Origin: Leptospiraceae bacterium
GTDB lineage: Bacteria; Spirochaetota; Leptospiria; Leptospirales; Leptonemataceae
Length of the DNA: 64,000 bases
Assembly (NCBI GenBank): GCA_026418015.1
Contig: JAOACE010000020.1
Location: 1-64,000, forward strand
Direction: 5' to 3'
Shown here one piece after another: positions 16,738-26,526 of the stretch. The notes beneath the pieces were generated by a model that was given only the letters and a program-made list of their open reading frames with translations, was not told the origin of the DNA and did no database searches. A program made the position numbers and the translations under genes. Numbering within the stretch: the first letter of the stretch is position 1; each line of letters starts with the position of its first letter.

Positions 16738-18057
16738 TTATGTTGCAATCTGATCCTTTTTTGTTGGTAATAAATCTTCCAATTTGCATTTAAAATATCT
16801 TCCTTCTTTAAGACTTGTACCAATCCATCCGTATGGTTCTTGATCTTTTACAACGAATAAATCCCAACCCAATTTGATGTAGGGACAATTTACAACTCTA
16901 TCTCTACAAATAATTTGGGTTGCACGAGGTTTAGGATATGCCCAAGCAGAAGGTGGATAAAGGCATTTTCTTTCGATCCCAGCTACTAGCATCAAATTCC
17001 GCATTTCTAATTCTAAATCTCTAAATCTTTTGATTACTGGTTTTAATAAATGATAATCAAAAAACCCCAACTTTGATGTATAAGCTACTCTAAAAGAAAC
17101 CTCTTCGTAAAGATGTTCTCTATCTTCTATTTTTTGGTATAAATAAAATATATATCGAGAAAACTTTATAGATTCTGCTATAACTTGAACTGCCTTATCA
17201 GAAAGAATTGGTTTGTTGATATTGTTTAACATTTCGTCATCGACAACATCGTTTTCCTCTGTATTAGAAGCTTTTTCTAAATTAGTTTGAGCATCTGAAT
17301 CCCATATATCATCGTCAAAAATTAATAGAGTAGGATCATTTTTATCTACATTTTTTTGAGTTAACGTAATATCCTCAGAAATAGCCGATAAAATTTTAAT
17401 GGATTGAAGAATCTTTTCTATATCCACAGGCAGTTCCAATTTTTTTGATAATTCAATTGATTTAGCTATAAATTGCTTGTTTAAACTTTCATTATCGTAA
17501 GAATCTAATGCAGTTTGATGATTGGGAAATGCAAACTCAGAAATAAAAGAAGATATAAACGAAAATGTGCTTAACCCTTTCATACTTAATTCTTGTAATA
17601 ATACAACTGCAAGAGTTAAAAGTCCAATTCTAGAAATGTAATTAAAATGATCCGGATTTTTTTTGAATAATATAAAGCTTGCAACACAAAATTTAGGATA
17701 TCGAAAAGAATTCTTAACGATATTTCTTGGTTTATTCGAAGAAACAATTATGAGTTTTTCAAGAAAATCCCAATTTTTTATGTTTCTGATTATAATGTTC
17801 GCAAGATATTCAGACATAATGTTAATTAGTTGAGGAGTAATTTTTATGTAAAATTTTTCTTCGTAGCTACCTCTATTCTGTTTTAATCGCTCAATAAAAG
17901 AACTTCGAACCACTGCATCTTTACGAATTAAAACATTACCATAATTATCGATTAAATCTTGATCGAGAGTTAAAATTCCTCTTAAATCTAATTCTAAAAA
18001 GAAATTCTCAAATTCTACAAAATCCGAAATTAAAAAAGAGGATTGAGATAATTTCAT
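16738..18057 (-). CDS. Uncharacterised protein, possible degenerate HD-type domain
   Basis: 439 residues, not recognised. The N-terminal part (ILTLDQDLIDNYGNVLIRKD) resembles the short domain that precedes HD-GYP domains in related proteins. The middle is helical but lacks the His-Asp pair and the GYP motif. An acidic linker (about 235-270) separates it from a C-terminal part with CLYPPSAWAYPKPRATQ and a small beta-rich end (GWDLFVVKDQEPYGWIG) that could be SH3-like. No signal peptide or membrane segment is obvious. It could be a pseudo-HD-GYP signalling protein; that is a guess from the first 60 residues. Confidence 0.6.
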   Translation of the reverse strand: MKLSQSSFLISDFVEFENFFLELDLRGILTLDQDLIDNYGNVLIRKDAVVRSSFIERLKQNRGSYEEKFYIKITPQLINIMSEYLANIIIRNIKNWDFLEKLIIVSSNKPRNIVKNSFRYPKFCVASFILFKKNPDHFNYISRIGLLTLAVVLLQELSMKGLSTFSFISSFISEFAFPNHQTALDSYDNESLNKQFIAKSIELSKKLELPVDIEKILQSIKILSAISEDITLTQKNVDKNDPTLLIFDDDIWDSDAQTNLEKASNTEENDVVDDEMLNNINKPILSDKAVQVIAESIKFSRYIFYLYQKIEDREHLYEEVSFRVAYTSKLGFFDYHLLKPVIKRFRDLELEMRNLMLVAGIERKCLYPPSAWAYPKPRATQIICRDRVVNCPYIKLGWDLFVVKDQEPYGWIGTSLKEGRYFKCKLEDLLPTKKDQIAT

Positions 18058-18138
18058 TAAATTTAATTTTGTAATTGCTTTTTATTATGCAACTAAAAAA
18101 ATATTGACTACTAAAAACAAGGATTATTCTTTTTATAG

Positions 18139-18486
18139 ATGGAAAAAAATAAAAATGATATAAATCAAAACGACACGATAAAGGCTATTGCAGAATCTTT
18201 AAATCAATTTGCTGGAAGTCTTACTGGAAAAAACTTAGAAAATAAATTGATAGAATATTCCGAAGTTTATGGCGAAATTATATTATATTTATACAATCAA
18301 TTAGAAAATCAAAAACGAGAAATCAAACACTTAAAAAAAGAACTCTATCGAATCGAATCTTTATTGAATCAAAACAGCAATCATTCTACGACAAAGAATT
18401 ACAAAAAAGATAAATATTTATATATTTTTAATATAATTTTGTTTATTATAAACATAATACTAATGTTTCTTTTGTTAACAAAATGA
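18139..18486 (+). CDS. Small coiled-coil protein with C-terminal membrane anchor
   Basis: 115 residues, no recognised family. A helical, Asn/Lys-rich start leads to a coiled-coil stretch (EIKHLKKELYRIESLLNQ, about 73-90) and one C-terminal hydrophobic segment (YIFNIILFIINIILMFLLL) that ends the protein, like a tail anchor. The stop overlaps the start of the next gene by four bases (ATGA), so the pair is co-translated. A TTGACT box lies 35 bases before its ATG. A tail-anchored protein is a conceivable client of the nearby ArsA/Get3-like pair, but nothing links them directly. Confidence 0.6.
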   Translation: MEKNKNDINQNDTIKAIAESLNQFAGSLTGKNLENKLIEYSEVYGEIILYLYNQLENQKREIKHLKKELYRIESLLNQNSNHSTTKNYKKDKYLYIFNIILFIINIILMFLLLTK

Positions 18487-19415
18487 ACCAAAACAACTTA
18501 AACAAAATCAAAAATATTCTCGGAATTCGAAACAAATTTTGGAGAAAACGTTTCGAAATTATTAAAAATCATTTAGATATACTTTATATAAAGTCTATTA
18601 ATAAAAATTACTTACCTTTTCGTTTGGCATTTAGTAAAACCATTCTTCAAATAGAAAAAAAACCTAATGAATTAGATATCGAAAATTTTTATAATTCCAG
18701 CCTTGTTGAATATCTAAATAAATTAAATCATCAAACATTTATCCTAGAAGAAAACCAAAAAGCAAGAAAAGTTTCTCTAAAAAACAAAATATATATAAAT
18801 ATTACTAACCCCGATGGATTAGAAGATCCTATTAAAAGAAAAACAATCAACGAAATAAACCAAAAAATCTTAAATTATATATATTCCAACCAAGACGAAT
18901 TAATCAAAAAAAACCATAAAGAATTAAATTATATTTTTATAAATATTCTACAACCCAACCTACATAAAATATTCAATAAAGAAGAATTTAACCTCATAAG
19001 CGATTTTATCGAAAGTCCCATAGGAAAAATTCTAAATAACTTTATTCCTGGTCTAAGCATATTATTAGAAATACAAAAACAAAAAGAAGCTCTAAAAGAA
19101 AATGATCTTATAAAACTTAGCAGTACCATTGTTATTAATCGCGTTAAAGAGTTAACACAAAGATTAATCTATATTCTAACAGAAAATTTTATAAAAAAGG
19201 GAAAATACATTGCACCCCCATTAGTTGCCATCACAAGCATTGCTTTTGAACGATACGAATCTTATAAGAGATGCCAAGAAATCGTTGATCAAAACTATCA
19301 AAAAATATTATTAATTTATAATAAAATTCAACAAAATAAATTAAACGAAGAAAAACTCATCGATAATTTTTACGAAAACCATCCACAAGAAATCAAGAAA
19401 TTACTTGATTCATAA
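18483..19415 (+). CDS. Uncharacterised helical protein
   Basis: 310 residues, very rich in Asn, Ile and Lys, predicted mostly helical. A more hydrophobic stretch (SPIGKILNNFIPGLSILLEI) lies near the middle and another (YIAPPLVAITSIAFERY) towards the end. No motif, signal peptide or family was recognised. It overlaps the tail-anchored coiled-coil gene upstream and ends 23 bases before gpmI. The two unknown genes probably act together. Confidence 0.6.
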   Translation: MNQNNLNKIKNILGIRNKFWRKRFEIIKNHLDILYIKSINKNYLPFRLAFSKTILQIEKKPNELDIENFYNSSLVEYLNKLNHQTFILEENQKARKVSLKNKIYINITNPDGLEDPIKRKTINEINQKILNYIYSNQDELIKKNHKELNYIFINILQPNLHKIFNKEEFNLISDFIESPIGKILNNFIPGLSILLEIQKQKEALKENDLIKLSSTIVINRVKELTQRLIYILTENFIKKGKYIAPPLVAITSIAFERYESYKRCQEIVDQNYQKILLIYNKIQQNKLNEEKLIDNFYENHPQEIKKLLDS

Positions 19416-19438
19416 GAATAATTAATTTTCTTGAAGGA

Positions 19439-21130
19439 ATGAAGTTAAAAACCCTCTCTAAAAAGATTCATGGCCCATTAGTTTTAGTAATATTAGATGG
19501 AGTAGGATTATACAAAGGGCAGAAAGATGGTTATCCTGGTAATGCAGTAGATTTAGCAAAAGCAGATTTTTTAAAAAGGTTATTTCAAGATAACACAGAA
19601 CCAAAACATATTTTTACAACACTTAAAGCCCACGGTACAGCAGTTGGAATGCCATCGGACGAAGATATGGGCAATTCCGAAGTAGGTCATAATGCATTAG
19701 GAGCTGGAAGGATTTTCCCCCAAGGTGCAAAACTTGTAAACATTGCCATAGAAAACGAATCCCTTTTTAAAAGTAATACTTGGATGGAACTGATTGGAAC
19801 AAAAGAAAATCCTGGTTATGCACTTAAAGGAAGTACAGTACATTTTATTGGTTTACTTTCTGATGGTAATGTTCACAGTCATATCAATCACTTATTTGCA
19901 ATGATAAAAAAATGTAAAGATGAAGGTGTTAAAGAAATTCGCGTACATACATTATTAGACGGTAGAGACGTTCCCGAAAGAAGTGCAGAAATCTATGTAG
20001 AACAACTAGAAAAATTCCTAAAAGAAATAGATCCAACAGGAAAACATTATTGTATAGCATCTGGTGGTGGTAGAATGGTAATAACGATGGATCGCTACGA
20101 AGCAAACTGGAAAATGGTGGAACTAGGATGGAAAACCCATGTAAAAGGAGAAGCAGAATATAAATTCACATCAGCATCAGAAGCAATAAAAACATTTCGC
20201 AACATACATCCCGATAAGATTGATCAAGATTTACCACCTTTTGTTATAGTAGACGAGAATCAAAATCCAGTTGGAAGAATAAAAGATAACGATGTTGTTA
20301 TATTTTTTAATTTTCGAGGCGATCGCGCAATCGAAATTTCCCGCGCTTTTACAGAAGAAAACTTTGATAAATTTCCGAGAGATCCAAACGTAAAAGTTCA
20401 TTTTGCAGGTATGATGGAATATGATGGTGATTTAAAAATCCCCAAAAAGTATTTGGTTTCTCCACCTGCAATCGACAGAACTGTTTCTGAATATTTAGTG
20501 CACAATGGTATTTATCAGTACGCGATTTCAGAGACACAAAAGTTTGGTCATGTTACCTACTTTTGGAATGGAAATAATTCTCAAAAATTTAGCGAAACGA
20601 TGGAGGAATGGGTAGAAATACCATCGGATATTATTCCCTTCGAAAAAAAACCAGAAATGAAGGCAAAAGAAATTACTGATAAACTTATAGATGCAATTTC
20701 TTCTAATAAATATCAATTCCTTCGCGTAAATTATGCTAATGGTGATATGGTAGGCCATACAGGTGTATTAGAAGCAGCAATTAAAGCGATGGAAGTAGTA
20801 AACGAACAAGTAGAAAGGCTCTATGATACAATACAAAAAAACCATGGTACTTTAATTATCATCGCAGATCACGGAAATTGTGAACAAATGATAGAAATCG
20901 ACAAAAAAACAGGAAATCCTAAAAAGAATAAAGATGGAAGTTATGCAGCAAAAACTAGTCATACTTTAAACCCAGTCCCTTTTGTTTTACTTAGTCCACA
21001 CTTAGGTGAATTAGAGCTTAATCCAACAAAAGAGACTTACTCTCTTGGAAATATTGCAAGCACTATCTTAACGCTATTAGGGTTTGAACCACCAGAAATA
21101 TATCTTCCATCCATCGTAAGATGGAAGTAA
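19439..21130 (+). CDS. gpmI: 2,3-bisphosphoglycerate-independent phosphoglycerate mutase
   Basis: 563 residues. Converts 3- to 2-phosphoglycerate in glycolysis with two Mn ions and a phosphoserine intermediate. Visible features are the metal Asp in LVILDGVG (about 15-22), the serine nucleophile in DMGNSEVGHN (Ser80), IIADHGNCEQM near the C-terminus, and KTSHTLNPVPF. It is somewhat longer than the 510-residue bacterial form, as in the longer plant-like subgroup. An AAGGA directly abuts the ATG and is too close to act as a ribosome site; TTGATT lies 34 bases upstream. It ends two bases before the convergent rlpA stop. Confidence 0.95.
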   Translation: MKLKTLSKKIHGPLVLVILDGVGLYKGQKDGYPGNAVDLAKADFLKRLFQDNTEPKHIFTTLKAHGTAVGMPSDEDMGNSEVGHNALGAGRIFPQGAKLVNIAIENESLFKSNTWMELIGTKENPGYALKGSTVHFIGLLSDGNVHSHINHLFAMIKKCKDEGVKEIRVHTLLDGRDVPERSAEIYVEQLEKFLKEIDPTGKHYCIASGGGRMVITMDRYEANWKMVELGWKTHVKGEAEYKFTSASEAIKTFRNIHPDKIDQDLPPFVIVDENQNPVGRIKDNDVVIFFNFRGDRAIEISRAFTEENFDKFPRDPNVKVHFAGMMEYDGDLKIPKKYLVSPPAIDRTVSEYLVHNGIYQYAISETQKFGHVTYFWNGNNSQKFSETMEEWVEIPSDIIPFEKKPEMKAKEITDKLIDAISSNKYQFLRVNYANGDMVGHTGVLEAAIKAMEVVNEQVERLYDTIQKNHGTLIIIADHGNCEQMIEIDKKTGNPKKNKDGSYAAKTSHTLNPVPFVLLSPHLGELELNPTKETYSLGNIASTILTLLGFEPPEIYLPSIVRWK

Positions 21131-21131
21131 T

Positions 21132-22181
21132 CTAATCTAACTTGGGGCTTACTACAAAGCCCTTATATCCTTCTTCTTCTAATTTTTGTCTTAGGACTTC
21201 TGCTGGATAACGTTCAGAAAATCTACCTACCCTTATTTGATAATCATTTTCTTTTTGCACTATGGTAATAGGATATGGTAGCTTTTGTTCTATTTCTTCC
21301 TTAACACGTATGATGTTTTTTAAATCAGTAAATGAACCAATTTGAACAGAATAATGTTTAAAATCTTTTATATTAATAACGTTTTTTAAGATTTTTTGCT
21401 TTTTTTCTTCGTATATTTGTTCTATGGGAGAAGAACCACTATCAGCAATAGCTCTGTTAAAAAAAGCAGCTGTTGCGCCCTCGCCTTTTTCTTTTAAATC
21501 CCCACGTTGTAATAATTTAACCTGAACCTTGGCAAGTCCCTTTTGTTTAAATCCCAATACCTCGGCTGCATATTCAGAAACATCAATGATTCTAGTTTTT
21601 ACGTAAGGACCCCTATCGTTGATTTTTAAAACAACTTCTTTATTGTTTTCCAAATTTTTTACGCTAACAATTGAGCCTAAGGGAAAATTTCTATGTGCAG
21701 CTGTGAGCTTTCTACTATCAAATATTTCGCCGCTTGCAGTAGGTCTTCCATCAAAATCTTTTCCATACCAAGATGCAATACCAATTTCTTCGTCTGCAGT
21801 TTGTTGACTTGTATTTTGTTGATCTAATACAACAACTTCAACATTCTCTGTATCATTTTGATTCTCTTGGTTATCGATATAGCCTGGTGGTTTATTGTTA
21901 ATATTACATTTTTTACAACCTTCTTTTAGGTTGGGATCTTGTTTACTTAGTTCTTCGAAAAACTTTTCTTCGTCTTCTGGATTTTTTGTGTTTGCATCCC
22001 CCATATATGGATTATAATTTCTTGGATTTACTCTTTGATTTGCTTCGTTTTCTGTTCTGTTCATAAACATAGAAGTAGGATAAGTCTTTTCTACTACGGT
22101 TGGAGGTTGATTGATATTAGCAGTAATACAATACTGAAAACTAATAACAATTAGCGAAACAAACAATGTTTTTGTCTTCAT
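21132..22181 (-). CDS. rlpA: RlpA-like septal ring protein with SPOR domain
   Basis: 349 residues. An N-terminal signal with a Cys at about 18 (VISFQYC) suggests a lipoprotein, although the lipobox is atypical. After an Asn/Glu-rich linker comes the double-psi barrel of RlpA (IGIASWYGKDFDGRPTASGE, then KINDRGPYVKTRIIDVS), which in known members cleaves peptidoglycan strands lacking stem peptides. A C-terminal SPOR domain (HYSVQIGSFTDLKNI, then YQIRVGRF) binds such strands at the division site. It follows hemH by 32 bases on the same strand. Confidence 0.9.
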   Translation of the reverse strand: MKTKTLFVSLIVISFQYCITANINQPPTVVEKTYPTSMFMNRTENEANQRVNPRNYNPYMGDANTKNPEDEEKFFEELSKQDPNLKEGCKKCNINNKPPGYIDNQENQNDTENVEVVVLDQQNTSQQTADEEIGIASWYGKDFDGRPTASGEIFDSRKLTAAHRNFPLGSIVSVKNLENNKEVVLKINDRGPYVKTRIIDVSEYAAEVLGFKQKGLAKVQVKLLQRGDLKEKGEGATAAFFNRAIADSGSSPIEQIYEEKKQKILKNVINIKDFKHYSVQIGSFTDLKNIIRVKEEIEQKLPYPITIVQKENDYQIRVGRFSERYPAEVLRQKLEEEGYKGFVVSPKLD

Positions 22182-22213
22182 TATTAAGATTTTCGGAATT
22201 TAATAGAATACTA

Positions 22214-23224
22214 TTAAAAAAAATTTTTAATCCTTTTTATCCAATAATTTATCCATTCATCATCATCGTTTAAAGAATCTATCACGATTAATTCTATTTT
22301 TTTATTGTGTTCTTCTACCAACTTTCTTGTTGATATGTTTAACTCTTCTAAGGTTTCTAGACAATCTGAGGTAAAAGAAAGTGGAACTAAAATAATTTTG
22401 TTAAAATTATTTATAATATTTAATAGATATTCTTGAAGATAAGGTGTTAACCATTTTGTTCTACCCAAACGTGATTGATAAACAACATCATAATGTTTTA
22501 AATTAAGCTTTTGTGCAATTTTTCGAGAAATAAAAATTGATTGTGCCTTATAACAATATTCGGGGTATTTTTCACAACAGCCTTCTTTAAGACAAAGGTT
22601 CAGCCTATCGGACTTAATGATATGTCTTTCTGGTATACCATGAAAAGTAAACAATACATAATAATCTTGATAATTTTTGATAGATTGAATTTTATTCATC
22701 CACAATTGAATAAAATCTTCATCATCATTATAAACTTCTTCGAAAGAAAGTATAAAAGGATCCCAAAGTTGTTGGTTTACTCTACAAATTTCAGCTATTA
22801 ACGAACCATAAGTAGAAGTAGAATATTGTGGATAAAGTGGTATAATATGTAGATATCGATAACCTTGGTTGTAGAATTGTTGCATTTTTTCTTTAATAGT
22901 TGGTTTTCCGTACCTCATTGCATAATCGATAGCAACATTAGGAATCTTTTCTTTTAGTTTTTTTATAAATTGTTCTGAATAATAGATTAAAGGCGATAGA
23001 TTTAAAGTATGATTCCAAACCTCTTGGTACTTTTTTAGAGTGTTAAAAGGTCTAAAAGGAATTATAAAAAAATAAACGATAATAAAACGTAAAAAAAAGG
23101 GTAAATCAATTACCCTTTTATCCATCAAAAACTCTTTTAAGTTTTTTCGAATGGACGAAATGGTTAGATTTTCTGGCGTTCCTAAATTAACAAATAAAAT
23201 TGCAGTATTTTCTTTATTCCTCAT
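22214..23224 (-). CDS. hemH: Ferrochelatase
   Basis: 336 residues. Inserts iron into a porphyrin ring in the last steps of haem synthesis. Family motifs in order are FVNLGTPENL at the start, WNHTLNLSPLIYYSEQ, YAMRYGKPTI, LYPQYSTSTYGS, the active-site His in LFTFHGIPERHI, and the Glu region FTSDCLETLEEL near the end. Three or four Cys residues (CLKEGCCEKYPEYC, about 217-230) lie in an insert, possibly an iron-sulphur or metal site, as in some ferrochelatases. It lies between a haem-binding protein gene and rlpA on the same strand. Confidence 0.95.
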   Translation of the reverse strand: MRNKENTAILFVNLGTPENLTISSIRKNLKEFLMDKRVIDLPFFLRFIIVYFFIIPFRPFNTLKKYQEVWNHTLNLSPLIYYSEQFIKKLKEKIPNVAIDYAMRYGKPTIKEKMQQFYNQGYRYLHIIPLYPQYSTSTYGSLIAEICRVNQQLWDPFILSFEEVYNDDEDFIQLWMNKIQSIKNYQDYYVLFTFHGIPERHIIKSDRLNLCLKEGCCEKYPEYCYKAQSIFISRKIAQKLNLKHYDVVYQSRLGRTKWLTPYLQEYLLNIINNFNKIILVPLSFTSDCLETLEELNISTRKLVEEHNKKIELIVIDSLNDDDEWINYWIKRIKNFF

Positions 23225-23230
23225 TAAGAA

Positions 23231-23827
23231 TCAAAATTCTGCTACTACTGCACCTCGTAAATCATTAATTTTATAACCAGTTGCTCGATCTTGTGGATAT
23301 TCTTTTTTTAAGACTTCTTTTACTTCTGGAGAAATTGTATTCAGATCGCCATGACAACTTAAACACATTTCGTTAGGAATTCTCATTGGCTTCATCACTT
23401 TTGTTTTATCCCCTACTTTATAATAAACTGTTTTAATCGGCTGATTTTCTTTAATACGTTTTAACCAAAATTCAATTACCTTTTGTTCATCTTCGGATGC
23501 TTTTTGGTTTGGATTTCTATTTTTATCAGACACCCGATAGATCTTCTTGTTATAGGTTTTAGAAAATTCCGCAGCTATTTGAGGTGCTCTTGTTTTACAA
23601 AAAGAAATGGAACCTGCATATCCTCTTTCTTTAATAGAATTTGTTAACTCGGATATTAAGGTAGGAGGGAATTTATCTAATATCTCGGCTGTTTTTTTGA
23701 TTTCTTCTGGAGCTTTTTCGTCTAATTCTAATATATTTATGTCTTGTTTTGCTTGTGCCCACATACCACTGAATGACCCAATTACCATCAAAAAGGTAAC
23801 ATAAGTTAGAATTTGTTTAGCTTTCAT
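23231..23827 (-). CDS. Exported haem-binding protein, DUF3365 type
   Basis: 198 residues with a cleavable signal peptide (to about residue 26, ending at MWAQA). The DUF3365/Tll0287-like sensor region (FCKTRAPQIAAEFSK) is followed by one c-type haem site, CLSCHGD (CxxCH). Related domains act as periplasmic redox or gas sensors, alone or fused to kinases; here it stands alone. The position directly upstream of hemH on the same strand, with six bases between, suggests co-expression with haem synthesis. TTGAAA lies 34 bases before its ATG. Confidence 0.85.
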   Translation of the reverse strand: MKAKQILTYVTFLMVIGSFSGMWAQAKQDINILELDEKAPEEIKKTAEILDKFPPTLISELTNSIKERGYAGSISFCKTRAPQIAAEFSKTYNKKIYRVSDKNRNPNQKASEDEQKVIEFWLKRIKENQPIKTVYYKVGDKTKVMKPMRIPNEMCLSCHGDLNTISPEVKEVLKKEYPQDRATGYKINDLRGAVVAEF

Positions 23828-23971
23828 AATTCAAAGATAAATTGATTTGTTATATTTTCAACTATTTTTTAGAAAATTTTATTATACTATATACAGGTAT
23901 ATTGTATTAATTAAAAAATATTTATTTTTATCAAGAAAAATTTACTTTTCTGTATAAAAAGCTTAGAATAA

Positions 23972-25096
23972 ATGTACTCTTCTATGGATTTAAAAAGAAT
24001 CGAAAACGTTTCCTTTAATCAAAATTGTTTAATTTTTTTCGACATTCCATCCCAAACTAGTGAACTAAATTTATTAAAATTTTTTATTGAACGTTTAATA
24101 GATACCATTGAATTCCTAAAATTAAAAAATATAAGCATACATTGTGTGCCAATTTTTGTAAAAGAGAATCAAATTTCGAAAGAAATCGATGTCGAATTTT
24201 TTCAATTAGTAGAAAAAGAACTTTCTCAATATATTCCTACAAAATCAACCGATAGTATAGCACAAACACAAAACCTAAAAAACGAAAAGCAAAATGTTGT
24301 TTTATTACATCCAAAATTATTCTCTTTTGATTGGAATTCTATCAATTCAATTCAATACGAAAATTTTGTAATCAACAGTTATAAATTTTTTGATTATTTC
24401 GAAGCAAGCAAAACAAAAATCAATAAAAGTCAATTTTGTATATCTTCAGAAATTGCAGAATCTATGGAATTATTAGATCAATTATCGAAAGCAACCTTAA
24501 AACCCAAAGTTGGAATATTTGGAGGAACACAAATCCAATCCACCATAGAATTCTTGGATAAAAAGGTGAAGTTGTTCCAAACTATTATTTTAAGTGGAAG
24601 TATAGGCATTACTGCACTAAAAGCAAATGGTTTAAACGTAGGCAATAGTCCCTATTCCAAAGAAGAAATCAGTAATTTATTTCAGATAATCAATAAAGCA
24701 AATTTTGAAGAATGCGAAGTAGAGTTACCTGTTGATCACATCGTTGTAGAAAAGATTTCTCCAAAGTCCAGTTCAAAAATTAGTCCGCGAGAAATTTCTA
24801 ATCCATTCATTGCAATAGACATTGGACCTAAATCCATCCAAAAATACGAACAGATTTTAAAACAAGCTAACTTTATTTTATTCCATGCTCCCGTAGGTTT
24901 GATTGAACTAGAAAAAGGGAGAAAAGGTACATTAGAATTGTTAAAAATAATTCAAAAAAACAAGAAAACGTCTATTATTACTGGCAATAAACTATGTGAT
25001 TTTTGTTTAGAAAATAAAATTTCTTTAAAATTGATCCCAGATTTCGAATTTATTCTAAATTATTTAAACCAAAGTTCTGGTTTTTTTAAGAATTGA
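23972..25096 (+). CDS. Degenerate phosphoglycerate-kinase-like protein
   Basis: 374 residues that follow phosphoglycerate kinase in order but lack its key residues. KPKVGIFGGTQIQSTIEFL (178-196) stands for the PGK block LGGAKVxDKI, with Gln in place of the conserved Lys. LKANGLNVGNS, ELPVDHIVVE (251-260), AIDIGPKS (281-288) and HAPVGLIE (305-312, PGK has NGPxGVFE) follow. The nucleotide loop GGGD is TGNKLCD (337-343). The N-terminal half is shortened and the substrate-binding Arg and His motifs are not visible. It is probably not a catalyst; a regulatory or structural role is possible. A second start at Met5 (23984) is possible. Confidence 0.65.
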   Translation: MYSSMDLKRIENVSFNQNCLIFFDIPSQTSELNLLKFFIERLIDTIEFLKLKNISIHCVPIFVKENQISKEIDVEFFQLVEKELSQYIPTKSTDSIAQTQNLKNEKQNVVLLHPKLFSFDWNSINSIQYENFVINSYKFFDYFEASKTKINKSQFCISSEIAESMELLDQLSKATLKPKVGIFGGTQIQSTIEFLDKKVKLFQTIILSGSIGITALKANGLNVGNSPYSKEEISNLFQIINKANFEECEVELPVDHIVVEKISPKSSSKISPREISNPFIAIDIGPKSIQKYEQILKQANFILFHAPVGLIELEKGRKGTLELLKIIQKNKKTSIITGNKLCDFCLENKISLKLIPDFEFILNYLNQSSGFFKN

Positions 25097-25138
25097 TGGA
25101 TTAATTTCAAATTATAAATTATACTTAATATTTTTTTC

Positions 25139-25167
25139 TTTACATTTTAACATTAAAAGATTATATT
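25139..25167 (+). promoter_or_regulatory. Promoter of nfeD, likely leaderless
   Basis: TTTACA (25139-25144), 17-base spacer, TATATT (25162-25167). The expected transcription start is at the ATG (25174), and there is no ribosome site. This is the best -10 among the set of boxes found about 35 bases before start codons in this window. Confidence 0.55.
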
Positions 25168-25173
25168 AATTAC

Positions 25174-26508
25174 ATGAATTTTATTATTAGAATTTTATCT
25201 TTTACTTTGACAATTTTTTTTATCGTTCATCCATTAGCTCCTCAACAAGAAATGACCAAACAACCGTTTATTTACAAAATTATTATAAGCGATGCAATTA
25301 CTCCAGCTTCGATGGAAAAATTGAACAAAGCAATACAAAAAGCGAATCAAGATAATGCAAATGCATTACTCATTCAATTAGATACCCCCGGTGGATTAAT
25401 GAGCTCTATGGACGAAATGGTCAAATCCATCATGAATTCTCGCGTACCTATTATAACCTACGTAGCACCACCTGGTGCAACTTGTGGTTCTGCGGGTGTT
25501 TTTATTTTATTATCGAGCCATGTTGCAGCAATGGCACCAGCTACAAACATTGGATCAGCAACACCTATAACTATGGGAGGAACAACAGGCAATAACCAAG
25601 ATCCGAAAAATCAGGAAGCTTTAAGAGAAAAAATTATGAATCATTCTATTGCAAAAATTAAAGCCATTGCAGAATACTACGGAAGGAACTCTCAATTCGC
25701 GATTAAAACCATCACAGAAGCAGCAAACATTCCTTCCACAGAAGCTTATAAAATCCAACTGATTGATGCAATCGCAATAACCGAACAAGAATTATTGAAT
25801 CAAATCAACGGAAAAACTGTAAAAACTGTTGATGGGGAAAAAGTTTTACAAACGAAAGATATAAACATCATAGAACTAAAAGATGATTTAAGAAATAAAA
25901 TACAAAGCATTATTGCAAATCCAAACATAGCTTATTTGTTAATCATGATTGGCATTACGGGCATAATGATAGAAATTCAATATCCTGGGTTAATTTTTCC
26001 CGGTGTAATTGGTGCAATTAGTTTAGTGTTAGGTCTATATGGATTACAAACATTACCTGTAAATTATGCTGGATTTCTTTTAATTTTTCTCGGAATTCTG
26101 TTTTTAATATTAGAATTAAAGATTGTTAGTTATGGACTATTATCTATTGCTGGAATTATTTCTATCATACTGGGTATAATTTGGATTGCAGAATCTATGA
26201 AGGAAGTCGAAGAAACATCCATCATATTTTTGTTTACCACAACGTTTGTCATTATTGGTTTATTTTTATTTATTTTAAGAAAGATTATAAAAGCAACAAA
26301 AAACAAAGTAGTAAGTGGGGATCAAATTCTTTTCGAAGAAATAGGAGAAGCAATTACAGAGATCAACCAAGAAAAAGGAAAAATCTTTATACATGGAGAA
26401 ATTTGGAATGCTATAAGTAACGAAATCATTCCTAAAGGATCAAGAGTTCAACCTTACGAAAGAATTGGCATGACACTTAAAGTAAAAAAGGTTGACGAAA
26501 ATAATTAA
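25174..26508 (+). CDS. nfeD: NfeD membrane serine protease (ClpP class)
   Basis: 444 residues. A signal peptide (to about 22) is followed by a periplasmic ClpP-class protease domain with LIQLDTPGGLM and the catalytic serine in TCGSAGVF (Ser106), then several membrane helices (about 245-370) and a C-terminal soluble OB-fold NfeD domain (about 375-444). The full-length form usually pairs with a slipin, which follows 18 bases downstream on the same strand. The partner archaeal enzyme cleaves the stomatin C-terminus. The pair is thought to act in membrane quality control. Confidence 0.92.
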   Translation: MNFIIRILSFTLTIFFIVHPLAPQQEMTKQPFIYKIIISDAITPASMEKLNKAIQKANQDNANALLIQLDTPGGLMSSMDEMVKSIMNSRVPIITYVAPPGATCGSAGVFILLSSHVAAMAPATNIGSATPITMGGTTGNNQDPKNQEALREKIMNHSIAKIKAIAEYYGRNSQFAIKTITEAANIPSTEAYKIQLIDAIAITEQELLNQINGKTVKTVDGEKVLQTKDINIIELKDDLRNKIQSIIANPNIAYLLIMIGITGIMIEIQYPGLIFPGVIGAISLVLGLYGLQTLPVNYAGFLLIFLGILFLILELKIVSYGLLSIAGIISIILGIIWIAESMKEVEETSIIFLFTTTFVIIGLFLFILRKIIKATKNKVVSGDQILFEEIGEAITEINQEKGKIFIHGEIWNAISNEIIPKGSRVQPYERIGMTLKVKKVDENN

Positions 26509-26526
26509 TCAAGTTTAATTTATAGC

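Noticed and set aside
21150-21168. GGGCTT/AAGCCC hairpin as a terminator between gpmI and rlpA
   Set aside because: It lies within the rlpA coding region and has no T-run on either side.
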